A stretch of 42,222 nt of DNA, taken from Bacteroidota bacterium (GTDB lineage Bacteria > Bacteroidota > Bacteroidia > NS11-12g > UBA955). Positions 41,863-42,222 of this stretch are shown here, piece by piece (the first letter of the stretch is position 1; the number at the start of each line of letters is the position of its first letter). The notes under the pieces are model-generated. The model saw only the letters and a program-made list of their open reading frames with translations. It did no database searches and had not been told where the DNA came from. The stretch is from the NCBI GenBank assembly GCA_963169345.1, contig CAUJCT010000036.1, positions 1 to 42,222 on the forward strand, in the 5' to 3' direction. The position numbers and the translations under genes were made by a program.

Positions 41863-42019
41863 TTGGAGATAATCAGGTCAACTTTACACAATCTTAAATA
41901 CATAATCAAGCGTTTTTTAACTGTTGGCCCAGCTGGTTGAACGGAAAGGACAATTAATGGGATTTTTGTGTTGAGTTTTTTTAATTTTCGGCACCCTAGT
42001 TCCTTGTTAAAAGTTAATA

Positions 42020-42082
42020 GTTATTGGTTATTAGGGGGTGAATACGGTCAATTGGATATCCAATTAACCAATAACCAATAAC
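42020..42082. repeat. Nested inverted repeats in the 3' non-coding end
   Basis: GTTATTGGTTATT (42020-42032) is inverted as AATAACCAATAAC (42070-42082). Between them is a perfect 16-bp palindrome, AATTGGATATCCAATT (42050-42065). The TTATTGGTTATTAG style of AT-rich direct repeat is a common intergenic pattern in this phylum. The rest of 41863-42222 shows no gene that I can support. Confidence 0.7.
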
Positions 42083-42222
42083 CCCTAAATCCTCGTATGT
42101 TTGAAAAATCAATAAATTTGATATAAAAATGAAGGGGAGATAAGAGCAGTCTAAATCCTAATAAACCTTTAAGGTATTAACTGAAATAGGGATTGCCTTA
42201 TCTTTCTTTTTTCTCTATGAGT

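Overview
The window looks like a chromosomal segment of a Bacteroidota species, AT-rich (roughly 40% GC by eye). The reasons are: a full-length SprA (the type IX secretion outer-membrane translocon), two secreted proteins with T9SS C-terminal sorting domains, a FecR anti-sigma factor followed by an STN-type TonB-dependent receptor and a DUF4249 lipoprotein, DUF6089/DUF2807/DUF6498/WbqC-type proteins typical of the phylum, no visible Shine-Dalgarno sequences, and many TAnnTTTG-type -7 promoter boxes. I cannot name the genus. I see no prophage, integrase, transposase, CRISPR array or rRNA.

Layout. 1-75 holds the end of an unidentified + strand gene. 314-4235 carries an outer-membrane barrel gene and a three-gene minus operon (nitronate monooxygenase-like, M16 peptidase, AlbA_2 protein). 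4236-4899 is a divergent intergenic region filled by a 170-bp tandem repeat. 4900-10048 is a + strand run: M20 dipeptidase, possible heme-binding lipoprotein, truA, lpxK and a GT-C glycosyltransferase. 10045-11867 (-) is a DUF2807 lipoprotein and a PagL-like lipid A deacylase. 12018-22234 is sprA and a T9SS-exported arylsulfotransferase-like protein. 22306-24441 (-) is a double rhodanese and a GT39-like enzyme. 24565-24652 is tRNA-Ser(GGA), followed by two 115-bp repeats that each carry a terminator and a tRNA-sized tRNA-like remnant. 24945-27266 (-) is a T9SS protein with seven eight-cysteine repeats. 27485-31182 holds an S66 carboxypeptidase, gtrA, a small membrane-anchored protein, folK, a WbqC-like protein and a DUF6498 protein. 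31313-35953 is a small anti-sigma-like protein, FecR, a TonB-dependent receptor and DUF4249. 35969-38632 (-) is an ABC ATPase with its membrane partner. 38852-41862 is a PfkB kinase, aat and the biotin carboxylase accC. 41863-42222 is non-coding with nested inverted repeats.

Several neighbourhoods make functional sense. The envelope is a recurring theme: lpxK with a lipid A deacylase nearby, SprA beside one of its probable cargos, glycosyltransferases, and a TonB receptor under FecR control. Two genome-wide habits show in this window. First, -7 boxes sit only 4-10 nt upstream of many start codons, implying leaderless or nearly leaderless mRNAs. Second, at least seven genes appear to start with TTG and two with GTG. 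The least explained pieces are the 170-bp repeat block, the tRNA-Ser-derived repeats, the cysteine-repeat secreted protein, and a FecR system with a detached N-terminal-like piece and no neighbouring ECF sigma factor.
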